A stretch of 64,000 nucleotides of DNA from Acanthaster planci (GCF_001949145.1 NW_019091416.1:3447611-3511610), one strand, 5' to 3'; positions 1 through 36,200 are shown, counted from the stretch's first letter. Translations and numbers: made by a program. Notes: a model not told the origin generated them from the letters alone.

Positions 1-393
1 CAACGTTGAAAAATGCCCCAGTTCGAAGTGGTTAACAGTTAGCAGAAAAGCAGTGCTAACTTTAGCAGAAAACTTTGCTGACCTTAAATGCTATTTCATG
101 TTAGTGCTTTGCAATGTTGTGCAAAAGGTTGGACGAGCATAGAGATTTCTATTGTCACATGACTAAGTTTAAGCAAATTCTTCCTCCAAGGTTAGCATGC
201 CTTTGGCCTAATAGCTTACTGCTTACCAGCACAGTCTCCATGAAATACGTGGAGCCACTGTTACCGTGAAGTCATGTGCTAAGCATCACAGTTAAATTGA
301 GTCCAGTTGTTAACGTCTGCTGCCGTCTGCTTCTTGCCTCAGGAAGAACCAAGTATTGCCTTAATAGATGTGAGTTCCAACCAACACTTTCAG

Positions 394-22450
<22,057 letters not shown>

Positions 22451-24301
22451 GTGGAGAATCAACACGGTGATTTTAATGAGGCTTTGTTAACTTCTCAAAG
22501 CCTAGAGCATGTTGGCAGAAGGGCTAGGTATCTATAATATGCAAGTGTGCCTTCTGAAAAAATCAGGTGAGCAAGTGTTGTTATTATGACATTCATTTTC
22601 TGTCTCTACAGTGCCTTGACATGTTTTTATAAAACAAAATCGGTAGTCTTTAAAAGCAAGCACTTGCAAAATACCAGTCGTCTGGACAATCACTCAAGTA
22701 ACTTCCGTAAATTAAACCCTTTTAACCAATTCCCTTCTGCTGGACTGAGGGCAAACTATTTTAAAGTATTTCCTTTTCCCTGAATAGACTGTAAAATTGG
22801 CAGATGTACAAGTCTTGCTGGCGAGGAATTTTTTAACCTCAAGTAAATGTGATGTGAACTGATCAGGGTTATGTCACACGGCAGTATGTTTGTGTGAAGT
22901 ATCTTCATATATATTCCACCTGTGATCTCGCATCAGCATACCAACCATGACGGTGTGGTGATCAAATTCATTCCAAGATTGATTTGCTAGCCTATGTGCC
23001 ATGTGTTTGCACTCTATACCCTGTCTTTGGTGAATGCAGAAAAATGATGACATGATTTCTGTCCATTTTCAGATGGAAGGGTTCACAATCCTGTGAACAT
23101 ATATTTTTTATATTACACAAACAAACCTTACTTAAATGGGAAAGGTCACAAAAAGGTCAGTGCCTTGAGTATTCAAGGTATTTCTGTTTGTGGATTCTTT
23201 TGTGCTTTTAAAGGTGTACAAACTACATTGAAGTTGACATGAATTTTTGATTGTTTTAATTACAGACGTAGAGTTGTTTTTCCGTTTTCATTTTAACCAA
23301 GAAAAGTTTTAAAAGTTACTTGTAGAATGACTAACAATTTTTGCCACTGTTTCATGTACTCATTTTTGTAAGATTAACACCTACTCAAAACCTATTGCCA
23401 TAGAGAAAAAAGTTTTGCACAGTAACTCAAAGTATTTTGTTTAGTTTTCTATTTACTTAAACTTGGCTTCATGAACTGAAATAACTGGATATGAAGACGG
23501 TTTTCAACGGTGAATTTTGGACCTTATGTCGTCTGGACATCTGTGAATGAAGGTGGAATTGGTGCTCATGAGTAATGCACATGTAAAATTGACAAGGCTT
23601 CCAAACATTTACATTTGTGTGACAGTAAAAAGTATAATTAGCTGCAGGATAATGTCTACAAGATGTTGACTGTGAAATTGATGAGGTGATCTCATTGATA
23701 CAAACACTTCATGGTGCTCTGTACTGTGTTTTGTCAACTGCTGTTACCTTTATTTTTTGTAATTATCCAACAGGGATGCCAGCGTCAGGCCACAACCTAT
23801 CTCAGGCTTTTTTCCCTTGAGATACTGGACTAATTTCAGGCTCTAGACAAGAACGTGGCTGGCATCCCTGACCCGATTCTTGAATTTTACAGATTTCAAA
23901 TACACGCTACAGCTTATTTAATGCAATGTCCATTTCAAGGTCATTCGTTAATTTCATTGAGAGTTTTCTTCTTTATTTGGGCGCAGGTGAGGTTGTTACT
24001 TCGACACTACTTTTGTACCTCAGTGCTGGCATGATCGGTTTCCCTCTTTGTTGTTTTAGAAACTTATTAACAATATTTTGTGTATAACAAGGGATGTAGC
24101 CTAGAATGTGGCAGCTAGAAATATGAATAGAATTTTCCTTTAGGCTTTATTTTCATCTTTTTACTACGTAATCTTCCGTTTTTGCACAAAGGTTTAATTA
24201 CTGTACAATGTTTTGTATCAAAAGTATTTTGCACCTGTTAGAGCCATAAATATGTGTAAATCACTGCAGTGCAATAACACATATTTTTACTCCTGGGCTG
24301 A

Positions 24302-24307
24302 ATTAAA
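24302..24307 (+). terminator. Candidate ABCC poly(A) signal ATTAAA
   Basis: Variant hexamer about 1.85 kb after the ABCC stop codon, in a T-rich stretch. An alternative ATTAAA is at 22711. Weak evidence on its own. Confidence 0.25.
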
Positions 24308-25846
24308 AGGAACTTTCTACTTTTACATGGCCTTCAAATCTGCTTTTTTGAGTTAACCACCTCACGCCAGACCATCTTGAGATGTGGAGGACACTTACAC
24401 GTGCGACATCTAGACACGTCCTGACGCTCGATGATTCCCACTGAGTTTTTACACAACGAGGCTCCAAAATACATGTACATAGTCCATGGGTCATGTTGTG
24501 TTGCCCTCAAGGGCACTGTAGCAAATACATGTACCGCTCCTGACAGTCTCCAGGTCTGGGAGATTTGAAAAAGGGATGGCACAGTGAAGAAATGTCCAAC
24601 AAATCTTGGACAAATGACCATCACGGGCCAGCATATGTCAAGTTCAACTTTGCTAAGGACTGTTTCGTGGTACATGTATCGTGTCATTTTACATCAATAT
24701 AATACCGTACGAGTACAATGTGGAAAAATACTCTTGGTGAGTGGTGAATATGGCCATTAGTTCCCTGAGGGAATTCAAAGTTGGGTAACAATGAAATTAA
24801 CCATAAAAATTTCACAACCGTCACTAGAAAAGTGCACCAAGTGCTCAACACTCCTCCGGTGATCTCTTTCCACCTGGACTGCCCTATTTATTCGCCATAC
24901 ATTCTGACAGTGGAGGTTGTGCATGAAGGCATCCTCGGAGGGCGAGAGTTTTTTATCACTGGGATAGGTTCGAGTGAACCTTTTGTGCATTCGTTGTAAC
25001 TAAATCAAAATAACCAAACCAGCATCTGAGACACCATGGAGGCGCCAGCAATGCATAACGTCTATTTCAAAGAGTCATGTACATGTCCGCATATTTGTTG
25101 TCAAAAATAGAATACCCTCAGATGTTTGCTGGAGGCTCCTTTTCACAAAATTTGGAAAACCATTGCATAAATCTAACACGCACAGTTGTCGACACCACAC
25201 ATTTTCAGACTACACGTTCAGTTTTTACGTGGCTTAACTTTTCCCCTGGGATTACAATATTGAGCAGATGAGACACCAGTAAAACCCAAACTTGAAGAAA
25301 GCCTCTTTTCTAGCTTGGACGCTTTCCAGTATTAGAGCCACCGTTACTAGCACCAGTTTGAATGACAGACTTGGCACCAGCACCACTGACGGTGTTGGCA
25401 CAACATCTGTACGAAGTGATTGCTGTCAACACTGGTGAACAGAACCTGGAGGTATGTTTCCACCGTGGTGTACTCATTTTGGCCATGCCTGGTGGTTGTC
25501 AAGGCAGTATGGTAGGGTCAAATACAGAAGTTCAAAATTTGGTCAGGTTACCGGGCTCTCGTGCTCGCCATCATTCCAAAAATTTGCTTAATCTCCACTG
25601 TTGCGTACACCATCCTTCGTGTTCCATAAATGTAGGCCTAAAGCACCAGAGTTCCCTGGGCCTTATTCTCTGCCCGGGGTACCAACATCGATTTTATAGG
25701 TCTGGTAAGCATATTGCATTTCATGTTGATCTGATCAGTGACTATGGTTTAAAACTTTCCCAAGAATCAAAATTGAAAGATCAAACCTTTAAAAACTGTA
25801 TGCTGTTTGTCATAATGACATTTTTGTAACCCCTAAAATTAATTGT

Positions 25847-25996
25847 AGGCCCTCAGCACAGCTCCTGCTGTGTCTGTTAAATAACCCAGGCCTGCTAGGC
25901 CCTCAGCAAAGCTCCTGCTGTGTCTGTTAAATAACCCAGGCCTGCTAGGCCCTCAGCACAGCTCCTGCTGTGTCTGTTAAATAACCCAGGCCTGCT
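25847..25996 (+). repeat. 50-bp unit repeated three times head-to-tail
   Basis: Three contiguous copies of a 50-bp unit starting AGGCCCTCAGCACAGCTCCT and ending CAGGCCTGCT, differing by a single base (CACAG/CAAAG) in the middle copy. It lies just past the NUBP1 stop codon, so it would fall in the NUBP1 3' UTR. Confidence 0.95.
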
Positions 25997-26052
25997 TTTG
26001 TGACGTGGAGCGTTGGACACATTACCCTTTAACTAGTTGACTTTTCACTCAG

Positions 26053-27268
26053 CTATGAGCAGTCCATGGAACGTTCCATCTGGCCTTCTTTATGACAGTA
26101 GTTCCTCAACTCTGCACAGGTAAAACAGAAATAAACTAAGATGCCTGTGGTGAGGTAATCTCCAACTAATTCATCAAATGTAACTGACCCAACAATTTCA
26201 ACAATTACGCATTTCACTTTCTGCAACTTTGGGAAAACAACAGATTTGAAACGCGTCACCTTTATAAAGTAAAGTGAATGTTTGAAACCTGCATACGTGG
26301 AGGTATCAGTACGATACACCAAGTCACAACCGCAATAACATTTCAGTTTTCAACTCCAAGATATGTTCAAATGAGGAGCACAGAAAAACTTCTTGATAAC
26401 AATAGCTATTAGAAAACTTCTGACTTCAACCTCCAATGCACTTGGAAAAGACTCGGTACTCACTGCTGATGATTGACAAGTAAGACTGTGTTGCTGGGGA
26501 GTCAGGCACCTCTTCGAAGAAAGATGTTCCCTCATCACAGGATTTACCTAGGGAACCAAACAGACTTGACTGTAAACCATATCTGTACTGCTCTCGAAGA
26601 GGATTAAGGTCATTCTGTTATTTGAAGTCTAAAGTGATAAGTGATTACACAAGACCTGAGTAATTGGATGGAAAAGCATTAAAATTAACTTAATTTTTGT
26701 ACAAGTTTTGCTGGTAGATTACGTTCCTCAATCGCTCCTTCAAATTAATGCGTTCCAAACTTTTAAAGTCACGTCATGTCACAGGGACCTGAGAATAGGT
26801 GTACTGAATCATCAACTACAAGTTAATTCAGGTTCAGGCCAGCAAAATACATATATCTAATCAAAAATCCAGCAGTTTTTGTGCACAAACCAATGTTATA
26901 TTGTCAAGTATTCTTCCCCAAATGACTTAGTTTTGTTTATTAATATAGAAATACTCATTAGCATAAAACCAAAAGGTACCAAAGTGCCGTTTACAACAGT
27001 GACACAAAACTGTGCATGACTTGAATTGAGACAAAGTGGTTTATTGTGAACATTTGTATTTAAAAATTACAATGCTGTGATCCTAACATCAGAGGGAATC
27101 ATCCATTTTTAAAAGCAGTGCCCCTTTCAAACCCAATGATTTTTATGTTAGCTAAGCTAATTTACCTATTCTTGGGTCCAGTGGAACTTTGCCCAAGAAT
27201 GGTATCTTGAGATCGTCTGCCATCTTCTCAGCTCCACCAGTTGTTGGAGGGAAAATTTGTGATTCATT
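26053..27268 (-). other. NUBP1: NUBP1 exons 8-10: remote C-terminal exons
   Basis: Found 25.65 kb downstream of exon 7 on the same strand. Exon 8 (27166-27268) reads [14 protein letters not shown] then [13 protein letters not shown]. Exon 9 (26464-26547) reads [20 protein letters not shown]. Exon 10 (26053-26111) reads [18 protein letters not shown] and ends in TAG. Phases 0/1/1 connect perfectly to exon 7, and the protein continues the NUBP1 alignment without a missing residue block. This proves the gene spans the MYND cluster. Confidence 0.93.
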
Positions 27269-30200
27269 CTAAAAAAAAAAAGGCAAATGTTGAACATACA
27301 TTTACGTTGTACAGCCATTAGCAACATTAAACACTCCCAAATCCTCCCATTTCTATACAATTTTACATACACCCTAGGGGGTTAGGGTTAATACTGCCGT
27401 GTAGTAGAGGTGACTTTCATCTGAAAGAGTAGGTTTCCTTAAGTTCACAGTTAGCTAGGAAGTATTCCAACAGATTACAGATTTTTTTTACAGATTGGTT
27501 CTTGGTTGTTGAATAAAGTAGTTTTTTTTTGTCTTTTGACATATTTTTTCTGAGATCAAACACTTTTCTGTCCTGTCTCATTTTTTGTTAGAAAGACCTC
27601 GCGATTTGTCCGTAGTTGATCCCTAGTTGGCTAGTATTTTGTGCAAGCAATTTCCCCCCAGAGTTCTCTTTTTCATAAGTGTACCATTTTCCCAGGTTAT
27701 AACAGCAATTCAGCATTTGTGCAAAGGTTTACGTATTTCATATGCTACTGCTCTAATATTGCATTGCACACAGGGTTCTGACTTCCACTAGAAAGTCGGC
27801 AGTATTATTAGTGGTTTTCCTGCTTTATTGAAGAAGGCAGAAGGCAGAGTGCCATTTACAATCCTAGACACTGTACCCACAAACTTTAATACTCAACACC
27901 AACAATGCCTCTTGTGCACGGTACAAGCACAGCCACTGTCTGAATGGGTGTTGCTTTCGAAAAACTGTATGAAAGGTCATGGCTGACGCCACATAACGGT
28001 CTGGGTTTGAAACTCGATTCTGGAGAAGACACCAGAAGTCTTCGGTTATTTTGGGGGGGGGAGAGGGTAAAATGCAAAATGCCCTTGTGTTCATTCTTGG
28101 CACAAAAAGCCACTTCGAATGACACTGGGGCCACAGTTGAAATCAGCTCGACTTCTGTGCATTCTAGCAGAAGTATATCACTGCTCTCTTCTGAGAATGA
28201 AACGTCTTGGTATGCCGTTTCAGATTCAGAAAAAGAAGACAGAAAAAGTAGACAAAAAAGGACAGTCATAAAAAATGAACAATTTTTTTTTCTCTCAAAG
28301 TCTGGAAAATGTGAAAACTTGCGGTGCATTTCCTTTTTCCTGATTGGTACAGAGACTTGCATGTAAGATGGGAGTGAGAAAAAAAGTTGCCATGTCATTG
28401 AACAGTTTCATTCCTGCATGCTAAAAGAGGACCCAGCTTGTGCTTGAACACGTACACGTATTTTTTTCCCCGGAATTTCCGGAATGAGAAACACACCCAC
28501 TTTCCCTTGGAACATGTGGAATAATAAAAAATAAAAAAATATATTAAAAAAATTCATACTGCTGCAACGCTACAGTGAAAAACAAGAGCAGGGAACAGAC
28601 GAGAAGACGTGATCAAATGTACAAGTATGTGTACTTTCTCTGTATACAGCTAAACTCTTGGGGAAAACTAGCTGTGTGTTTGGCTTTCAAGAGGCAAGTG
28701 TCTATAAGGTGAGTTATCCTGGTGAAATGATCTTTTCGGTTTTTGTTCGCTCACTATTGGTAACACTGTTATCCCCGTGTGACTTCCGATTTTGCTGATT
28801 TTGACTTTGAGACAAACAGGAAATCATTGAGGGCATATCTAAAGGAATTTTTTTTGTCTAAAAATGTGAAATGGTTGTAATTGAAGCCAAAGATTCTTGT
28901 AAACTCAGTACTGTAATGAAAAAACAGGAACTTACTGTCATTTTCACTGGTGCCCTGTGTGATTAAGCATGCCTATGGCAGATTGTAATTTGTAAATTAC
29001 TACGGTGAAGTTGACGCTAAGGATGACAATCTTTTTGTTTTTTACTTCCACACCTGAACATTTGTCACCGCTGTGCAGTGTACAGTCAAACACAACTAGA
29101 ACAGGTCCTTGGGAATTGTTCAAACAGCAGCCTTGGATTATAAGACAATGAAACAACCAAACAAAGACTTGGGATCCAAAAGTTTCTGTGCTATCAGCCA
29201 TTTGCTGTGTTAGCATATATTGACTACATACACACGTTCATCTACTGGTACAAGGATGGAGCAAAAATATATATATACCAGTAAATTTGACTTAGTTGAG
29301 GCCATGCAAAATAAAACTATTTACTCTGGCTCTTTGCCAAAATCACCCCCTTCCTCCCCTCTTCACAAGAAAGAACACACCCCCCTCTAACTTTTATTCA
29401 TTCACAACTGAGTACAAACAACCATGGATGTCAAACCAGGCCACTGCTGGCGTTGTGAGAAACAGCTACCACAGCACGCTGTGAGATGTGATCGCTGCCC
29501 AAAGGCCGTGTACTGCAGCGATCCGTGCAAGAAACCAGACCGTGTCAGGCACGGTGCCGTGGAATGCCAGGTGTTTGGGCCCAAAAGTTGCAGTCATTGC
29601 AAGAAAAGAGGAGATCTGAAACAGGTCAGTTTCATTACAAACCCACACCTCAAATGTGAAACATGAACATATAACTAGCAACCAGTGCCAACATGCAATA
29701 CACCATAAAAAACATTCTAAAGTTAATCCTTTCCTAAACCTCTAGATGTACTGTACTTATTCTACATCTCATGATGCCCATGGCGGCACACTGTGCATAC
29801 TGACACTACCTTCACATCATCGAAGGGCAGCTGAACGACAGATATGCTATTTCTGTCAGGTGCCCGTGCTTGGTGCCATTCTCTCATACACTGATGCCAA
29901 GTTAATGCCATCCGGGTGTATAAACTGCAGCTAAAGATGAATCCAGAGGGACCATGTTCAAACTATCACTGGTCATCTCCAGTGGCCCCACCAGTGGTAG
30001 TTAGCACTGTGATACTAATTGTACAGAGCCACTGTTCTGTGACAGTCACTACAAATACCAACAAGATGCTTTCTGCCATTAAAGGGGGCCATTGACGAGA
30101 ATGTCCAGTCAACAATCACTGCATTCATTTATTCCGATGCCAGACCAGTATATTTCATACCACCTTGAACTGTCGTGAGTAGATCACATCCAAGTAGCAC

Positions 30201-33200
30201 CGTGCGCAGTTCCTTCAAGGAGTGTCTATAAAGTATGAGACAACATTAATCTCAAACTGCAAGACTTTAAAAGTGGACTCCATTTTTGCACTCTTGTGAT
30301 TAATTACTGCAATTTCTTTCTCACTTGCAGTGTTCAGAATGCAACAACGCCTGATACTGCGATGGCAAATGCCAAAGGAAGAACTGAGCAGCTCACAAGG
30401 GGGACTGCAAAAGCATCCAGGAATTTATTGAAGGTCTCTCTCATAAACTGACTAAACAGTACACTGAACTTGTAAAGCATGATGTTACTCACACTCGGGA
30501 AGAAGTCCTGGACCCTCCTTGTTACTTTGGTAACACGATGGCATGTGATTTCCTTCAGCTTGAGAAGAATGAATGGGCAGATGGAATCAACGAAGAAGAG
30601 ACAGCAAGCGACTTCAAAATCCTCTCAGCTGGATGCGGAGATCTACCGAACACTGTGCTGACGGCTGCTTCCTTGCCTGCAAAGTACCAGGGAAAACTGT
30701 CTATTGTGCTGAATGACTGGGACCCTTACGTCATGGCTAGGAATGTCCTGTTCCTTTACATGTTGATTCAACATTCAGACAGTGATGCCATTGCCACCAG
30801 CTTGGCCACAATTTGGTATTCTCTTCACATCTCCAAGAGTGACTACAACCTGATCAAGACCAGCCTGGAGAAACTCATCCAAGCTGATGCTGAAAGCCTT
30901 CAAGAAGCAACAAAAGGGTCCGTGTCCATCAGCAATGAAGGTCTCCGCCAAACTCCACCAGGTCTGGCAAGGATGGTGCTCTCTAAAGTGTGATCGCAAA
31001 AAAAGTTCCTCGATAAACCTCACCCAACAAAGACAGGCTACTCAGGCAGTGACGAGATACTTCGGTCTCACATTACAGCAGTACCATGAAAGACTCTCTC
31101 CAAAAGAGGCCAAGGTTCAAGCATGGCCTATCTCTTCCTGACGACAGCCTGAAGGGAAGTTTACCATTTGACAACCCAACTGTCACTGGACCAAATGAAC
31201 AAAGCTTAGAGGCAGGTGTGAAGATGACTGAGGATTTTGTCTACTGTGTGGATTCTTATCGAACACCTTTCAATGCTTGGGACTGTCTGAAAGTCCGACA
31301 ATCTGCAGGCGAGACAACCCCAACTGTTACTGCTGTATACCACGAGTACNNNNNNNNNNNNNNNNNNNNNNNNNNNNNNNNNNNNNNNNNNNNNNNNNNN
31401 NNNNNNNNNNNNNNNNNNNNNNNNNNNNNNNNNNNNNNNNNNNNNNNNNNNNNNNNNNNNNNNNNNNNNNNNNNNNNNNNNNNNNNNNNNNNNNNNNNNN
31501 NNNNNNNNNNNNNNNNNNNNNNNNNNNNNNNNNNNNNNNNNNNNNNNNNNNNNNNNNNNNNNNNNNNNNNNNNNNNNNNNNNNNNNNNNNNNNNNNNNNN
31601 NNNNNNNNNNNNNNNNNNNNNNNNNNNNNNNNNNNNNNNNNNNNNNNNNNNNNNNNNNNNNNNNNNNNNNNNNNNNNNNNNNNNNNNNNNNNNNNNNNNN
31701 NNNNNNNNNNNNNNNNNNNNNNNNNNNNNNNNNNNNNNNNNNNNNNNNNNNNNNNNNNNNNNNNNNNNNNNNNNNNNNNNNNNNNNNNNNNNNNNNNNNN
31801 NNNNNNNNNNNNNNNNNNNNNNNNNNNNNNNNNNNNNNNNNNNNNNNNNNNNNNNNNNNNNNNNNNNNNNNNNNNNNNNNNNNNNNNNNNNNNNNNNNNN
31901 NNNNNNNNNNNNNNNNNNNNNNNNNNNNNNNNNNNNNNNNNNNNNNNNNNNNNNNNNNNNNNNNNNNNNNNNNNNNNNNNNNNNNNNNNNNNNNNNNNNN
32001 NNNNNNNNNNAATTGGATATCACACCATGTACCACAGGCAAATGTATGGGATAAGCACAGCGGGAGAAATATCTTTGAATCGACCAAAATGACAATGCAG
32101 CTCTGAAAGGATGACACAGGAAAGGAGCTTTCCAGTCCGTTGGCCGTCTGTCACCAGACTGAGTACATCAACAACACTCACTGGTTTCTGGCATATCTAC
32201 GAGCAAACATGATGGCTGGCAGCTTGCACATCCCGGAGCTGGACCACATCCCGTCTCTCAAGGAGGCCATGAAGTGTGAGGGGCTGCAAATGCATGACTT
32301 CCGGAAGGAGATCAACAGACTGAGGCCATTTCAGTTTCGGGTGAATGCCAGGAGCCTCACTTTACCGACTGGGACTGAGAGAGCAATTGAATGGTTCATA
32401 CCATCTGACCATCAAGCATGAGAGAGGGAATGGACTGACCAAGTTACCAGAAATGGAAACACAATGTATTTTGTGCCTTCTCAAAATATACAGAATTGAG
32501 ATAAACATACAGTAGGTGAAACTTTCACAGAATTTTTTTTTCAACTTTTGTCACTTCAAACAAAACGCGCACAAATGCCAAACGGTCCCTTTGGCGCGTA
32601 TACATGTTCAGCATATACTGTACATGTATTCTCTTGGCCACCATGCCTGATTTTGGTGCGGTGAATAAGGTCTTTTTTGCTCTTAAAATTTCTACCTGGC
32701 TTGTGGAACTGTGCTCCTTTGTTACTGACCACAACAGTAACAGCTGCGAATGCCCCAACTATCAGAGTATGAAGGAACGTTGGGGATGATGAAAAGCTAT
32801 TACACTGTACATTCTAAATTCTAAGTTCCTCTCAATACCAGTCAACCAAAAGGGTTGCACATACACGTGCGTGTAGTTTGTACCTGTTTGTAGCAGCCTG
32901 CACTGGTGTTACCCGTAGTCATTTGCTTTTATAGGGAAAGTGTGGGAATATGTACATGATCAAATTGTTTACCCTTGAAACTTGGTATGTTAAAGATGCC
33001 ACTGCAACTTAAAGATTTTAAAGTGCAGTGTCAAAATCATAAGTACATGTACCAGTAGCTAAATACCAATTCACTTGGTTTACCCGAATGAGGAATTATT
33101 TATGCAGAAGAAAAAATTCACATTGAGTAAAAGTAAAAGATGGCAGAAGAGATTTCCATGGCAGCCACATCTTTCCGCGCAAGCCCACATTCCCTGAGGC

Positions 33201-36200
33201 CTTCCATCATCGCTGTTGTTATGAAGAGCTGGAAAAGCTGGAGGGCTGTGGATGCTTCCCCGAGGTTCCGTGGGCCATGTTGTTCTCTGACAACATTTAC
33301 CTGTTGCTGATGACCCACTGGGAGTGCATCCTTTCTCCAAACATCTCCTAATGAAGATATGACAGATGCCAGGAAAGGTTGCCCTGCTTGCAGTTGGCCT
33401 TGTGCTCGCCCCAATCATCTGCCCCATGCTTGCCCTCGTCCACCTCATGCTCGCCCTCGTCAAGCCCATGCTCGCCCTCGTCCCATGCTCGCCCTCGTCT
33501 GCGCCATGCTTGCCCTCGTCCGCCCCATGTTTGCCCTCATCTGCCCTGTACTCGCTCTCGTCCGGCTCGCCCCTATCCTCTATGTGCTTGTCTCGTCCGA
33601 GGTGGCGTGACTCGTTCATCATCAGTGGATGACAACTCATCAATTTCTTCATTACAGCTCGTGCTGCTGGAAGAAGACTATTGACTATCATCATCATCCC
33701 TGATGTTACCACTGCTTGGTACCGGCGGAATGTCATCGCCACTCAGTTCCGATGCCATAGAAACATCAGATTTTGAATCGTCCTCATCAATCAGAATTGT
33801 TCGTAGAGCAGCAGCAGGGTCTACATGACTTGATGAAGCCATCTTGACAAGTGACTGTACTGATCATTCCAACGCACTCTTGGCCCCTGAACTTTTTATC
33901 ATCCGCACGCTTTGTCCAAGGCACTATAGGCCCATTTGCTCTTTCCATGCTAGCCCAGGTCCCCTTTTTTCTTGGAACTCTAGCCATTTAACAGTCATCT
34001 GTTGGTCAAATACGACCACATGTGCGCATTATATTACTCAGATGTGACCCTCAGATAGGACACTTTATTTACTTCACAAGGCACAAATTAGCAACCAAGG
34101 CAAGTGCAGGAACACTTTTCTCAACAGAAAACTGTATAGAATTATTTCATAAAATGTGTGCCTCGCAAGTAACTTCTTCCCCCAGTTTCCTTTTCTGTTC
34201 CTAACTTTTCCTTTCATCATATTTTGTCAAATAAATACAGCAGAAAGGCCCCCCCCACCAAAAATAAAAAAATATCTCTCCCGTGTGTGATTGGGCTAAG
34301 TAGGGCCACCCAAACAATAGTAATAAGCCTGGCATGACTCATTCACAAGGGTCACTGATGCCTCAAGGAAATACAGTACTTAAAGGGCAATAACCTTTGC
34401 TCCAGACTTGATTACACCATGGAGGAATATAACATTGTATATATATATGGAGAGTCACAAAGCATTCAACCCTGCACTCTTGTCAGGGCAGTGAAATCAC
34501 TCCACAGTAGTACTGTCACAAGGGGGAGAGACATTTTGTACACAAACATATGGGAGTGCTAGGGAGTGGGTATCTTCCTGCCAAATTTGTGGCAACACCA
34601 AACTGAACCCCCCCGTCCAAAAGGTGTGGCTGGGTCCACATATAAAGTCAGGCAGCGTGGGCCAGCTGCTGTGTTGGATTGGATTTGGATTTGTATCATT
34701 TGATACAAATCCCACTGGTCAGATGGCCGGTAAATGTGTGTGGATGTATAGGCCTATTGTATTTTATTTGTCATTAATCAAATTTTCTGTCCAAAACGTG
34801 GGGTAACATGGGGTAACAAAAATCCCCTTGTAGTCAAATACTAATACGGTTTCCTGAAATAAATCAGTAGATGCTTGTAGTACATGTGTGTATGCTCATT
34901 TCAAAATATATACTGTACACATACCCAGTAAATGTAACAAACGCTGTAAAAATTGGGTGAAGTTGTGTAGTTCAGTCCTATTAAAAAGGGTTTAGACAGA
35001 GGCGGAACAATTTCAGGAAAAGAGGCACAAGAGTTTACAACAAAGTACAACTTGTGACTGTTGGATATCTCCCTGAACTGTGTGTCCCTTCTGTCTGCAG
35101 CTAAATATATTTACAACGCAAAGTTTTCAAGAGTCTACATGGATTTACATACAAGTACAGTGTATTTACACTATCTCGCCAGTGGGTAATTTTTAGCCGA
35201 TTGAAAGCATACAGAAGTCTTCACTTGTTTGTCATTTATGTCACCTGCAGGCAATTATTAAGCTGGCTTTATACAAAATTAATGTGAAGCTCTCTTTATT
35301 ACAATTTTAAGTTCTCATTCTCTTTAGTATGGATCTAGATGCATAGGGACTGCAACTGGTTGGAATCTGGCACGATCCTTCGAAACCCCACAGCCTCCGG
35401 GTGTCCTACGGCATCATTGGTTAGCTCTGGGTTGGGTCCTCCTTGGTCTGAGGAGCCTGAACCCATCAATCTCAGTATCTCGGGTTTGGTCCCTCAACTT
35501 CAAGCCATGTGACAATCAAAAACATTTAACCATATTGCAAATAACAAATTTTATTCAACTGTTTGGTAATAATCCAAAGAACACTTTATGGTCAATAGTT
35601 CCTCTTTATAGCTCCTCTTAACAGCTATTTCTTGCGGCAAACTCGGTAAATTCAAATGTCGATGTACATACATGTACATGTATATAGTCCAACAATCGAC
35701 AGTCCACAAATAAACCTTCTGCAACATTAATAATGACAACTTCTTAAATCAATCCACTTTTATTAAGCCCATAAATCCAGTGTTTCAAACTCTTATGAAA
35801 TAAAATAATTAACATTTACGTTTGGTTAACAGAACTGCTGAATTTCTTTCTTTGGTGTGTTTTACAGAGCCAAAATGCTCACAAAATCTTGATAAATCTT
35901 GCACTTATTTTAAAGTGCAGTCTTTCAATAGATCACTGATAACGAAGCCCGCTGTAGCTTGCTACGCCTAGTGGCTGGAATTCATGCGATCATACAGCAA
36001 AAACACAAGTCTGTCTTCTATCATAGAGGAAGGACTCGGAAGGAGTTTTAACTACCCCGGCTACAGCATCGGGCCAATTACCGGCTTTCTGGCATGCCTG
36101 GTATGCCCATAGCCAGAGCGCAGTTAGCACTTGCTACATGTACGCACCATCTGTTTCACAACCATGAAACCCCTGTGCACCCTATGATCGCCGCAGCTTT

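Larger units (their letters stand above)
22451..26052. other. Convergent intergenic region / 3' UTRs of ABCC (+) and NUBP1 (-)
   Basis: No coding exon recognised. The two genes end tail-to-tail 3.6 kb apart. Possible plus-strand poly(A) signals of the ATTAAA type lie at 22711-22716 and 24302-24307. A minus-strand AATAAA corresponds to TTTATT at 24887-24892. The 3' ends cannot be settled without transcripts. The region ends in a 50-bp x3 tandem repeat at 25847-25996. Confidence 0.6.

Noticed and set aside
25847-25996. Possible CRISPR-like array
   Set aside because: Repeats are contiguous with no spacers, and the genome is eukaryotic.
27886-28398. 170-codon minus-strand frame and overlapping 140-codon plus-strand frame
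   Set aside because: No family resemblance; the region includes homopolymer and repeat-like sequence upstream of copy A. Likely chance.
30331-30420. In-frame TGA codons as selenocysteine or readthrough sites in copy A
   Set aside because: They replace Trp, not Cys, in finger 2. A frameshift and further lesions follow, and no SECIS-like structure was evident. Pseudogene is the simpler reading.
33080-33742. 220-codon minus-strand open frame
   Set aside because: It changes frame relative to the transposase-like segments and is held open by an 18-bp (multiple of three) minisatellite. Treated as a decayed element, not a gene.
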